The notes under the pieces: generated by a model
The model's input: the letters and a program-made list of their open reading frames with translations, nothing else
What the model was told of the DNA's origin: nothing
Database searches by the model: none
Program-made: the position numbers and the translations under genes
Shown: piece after piece, positions 63,668 to 64,000 of the stretch
Numbering within the stretch: position 1 is the first letter of the stretch
How the letters are laid out: each line of letters starts with the position of its first letter
From: Halorubrum alkaliphilum
GTDB taxonomy: Archaea; Halobacteriota; Halobacteria; Halobacteriales; Haloferacaceae
Assembly (NCBI RefSeq): GCF_017873815.1
Contig: NZ_JAGGKQ010000005.1
Coordinates: forward strand, 145,061-209,060
Reading direction: 5' to 3'
Length of the DNA stretch: 64,000 nucleotides

Positions 63668-63967
63668 TCGGTACCCCTACCTTCCGTCGATGGGGTTAAA
63701 AACGAACCGGCAGCGAAGCGGAAGTGGAACGACACGTTTCGCGCGCTCTCAGCCCGATACACTCGACCGTGATCGGGACGACAAAGGCCGTGGTTCCCCC
63801 TTCGAGGAGCCGTTCCAATATCGGGAGCGGATCTCTCAGATCGATGGCGACGAGATCGTATTTAAGAGTCCTGTGAGCGGCTGCGACGATGGGTTTTAAT
63901 TGAACGTACGTGTTTAGCCCGAACTGATTTCGCTGCTATCTCATAGAAGGCGCACAACTTAGCCTGT
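63668..63967. other. Intergenic stretch before the final gene
   Basis: About 300 bases, increasingly AT-rich toward the right (GTTTTAATTGAACGTACG at 63894). The left part holds the top6B promoter (TTTTTAACCC on the minus strand about 30 bases before ATG 63667). No gene or repeat is supported. Confidence 0.5.
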
Positions 63968-64000
63968 ATGAACTGGCAGCAGAGGTTCGTGATGATTCTC
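63968..64000 (+). CDS. Start of a gene cut by the window edge
   Basis: ATG 63968 opens a frame MNWQQRFVMIL that continues past the window, hydrophobic from the eighth residue and so possibly a membrane protein. CTATCTCATA about 28 bases upstream is a plausible TATA element. Too short to assign. Confidence 0.4.
   Translation, partial: MNWQQRFVMIL

Overview
The window is a high-GC chromosomal stretch from a halophilic archaeon, most likely Halorubrum or a close relative. The proteins are strongly acidic (Asp/Glu-rich, Lys-poor). Many genes have an archaeal TATA-like box 25-30 bases before the start codon and no leader. Several families are archaeal or haloarchaeal: phosphomevalonate decarboxylase of the archaeal mevalonate route, topoisomerase VI, archaeosine RaSEA, XPB-type helicase and a DUF5805-like ribbon-helix-helix protein. 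The genus is inferred from gene content and repeat style, not from an rRNA. No rRNA, tRNA or CRISPR array was found.

Layout. 1-4859: glucan metabolism (GH15 glucoamylase-like, GH13 alpha-amylase, GH77 glucanotransferase). 5075-8286: two small membrane proteins, an M20 amidohydrolase and an MscS channel. 8360-8800: an unusual repeat element rich in TTTATAAA boxes. 8974-14362: YchF GTPase, then HPr and enzyme I facing DhaM-DhaL-DhaK, which together form a PEP-driven dihydroxyacetone kinase. 14546-18253: mevalonate pathway enzyme, XPB-like helicase, SRAP protein. 18360-22660: nosL, divergent from nosD-nosF-nosY (copper delivery and maturation for N2O reductase; no nosZ in the window). 22714-28292: stress protein, tyrosine recombinase with its RHH partner, a nearly 800-base stretch without a convincing gene, a HisG-like protein of unknown role and a coiled-coil protein. 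28385-35204: metallo-hydrolase, then a sulfur locus (DsrE-like, TusA, rhodanese-MBL, two YeeE/YedE halves, tandem Usp, TauE/SafE). 35205-35970: an AT-rich, decayed stretch with the remains of an HTH regulator and the tip of an IS1341-type element.

35971-49885 is mostly chromosomal housekeeping: DoxX, NAD(P)HX repair, MoaC, HflX, metallophosphoesterase, archaeosine RaSEA, a transducer-like protein fused to a degenerate KaiC-like domain, VanZ and a tungsten aldehyde oxidoreductase. 50025-50360 holds a second, inverted copy of the TTTATAAA element. 50361-63667: AzlCD exporter, tRNA methyltransferase, MFS transporter, aldo/keto reductase, Lrp regulator with aminotransferase, acyl-CoA dehydrogenase, histidine kinase, MsrB, a decayed CDGSH protein and topoisomerase VI (top6B-top6A).

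The most unusual item is the two-copy element with repeated near-palindromic GTTTATAAAC boxes, strong hairpins and shared conserved blocks (8360-8800 and 50025-50360). It fits no standard feature type and may be a noncoding RNA or a regulatory/mobile repeat family. Other points of interest are the HisG-like protein, the transducer-KaiC fusion, the interrupted regulator beside the sulfur locus and the decaying CDGSH gene.
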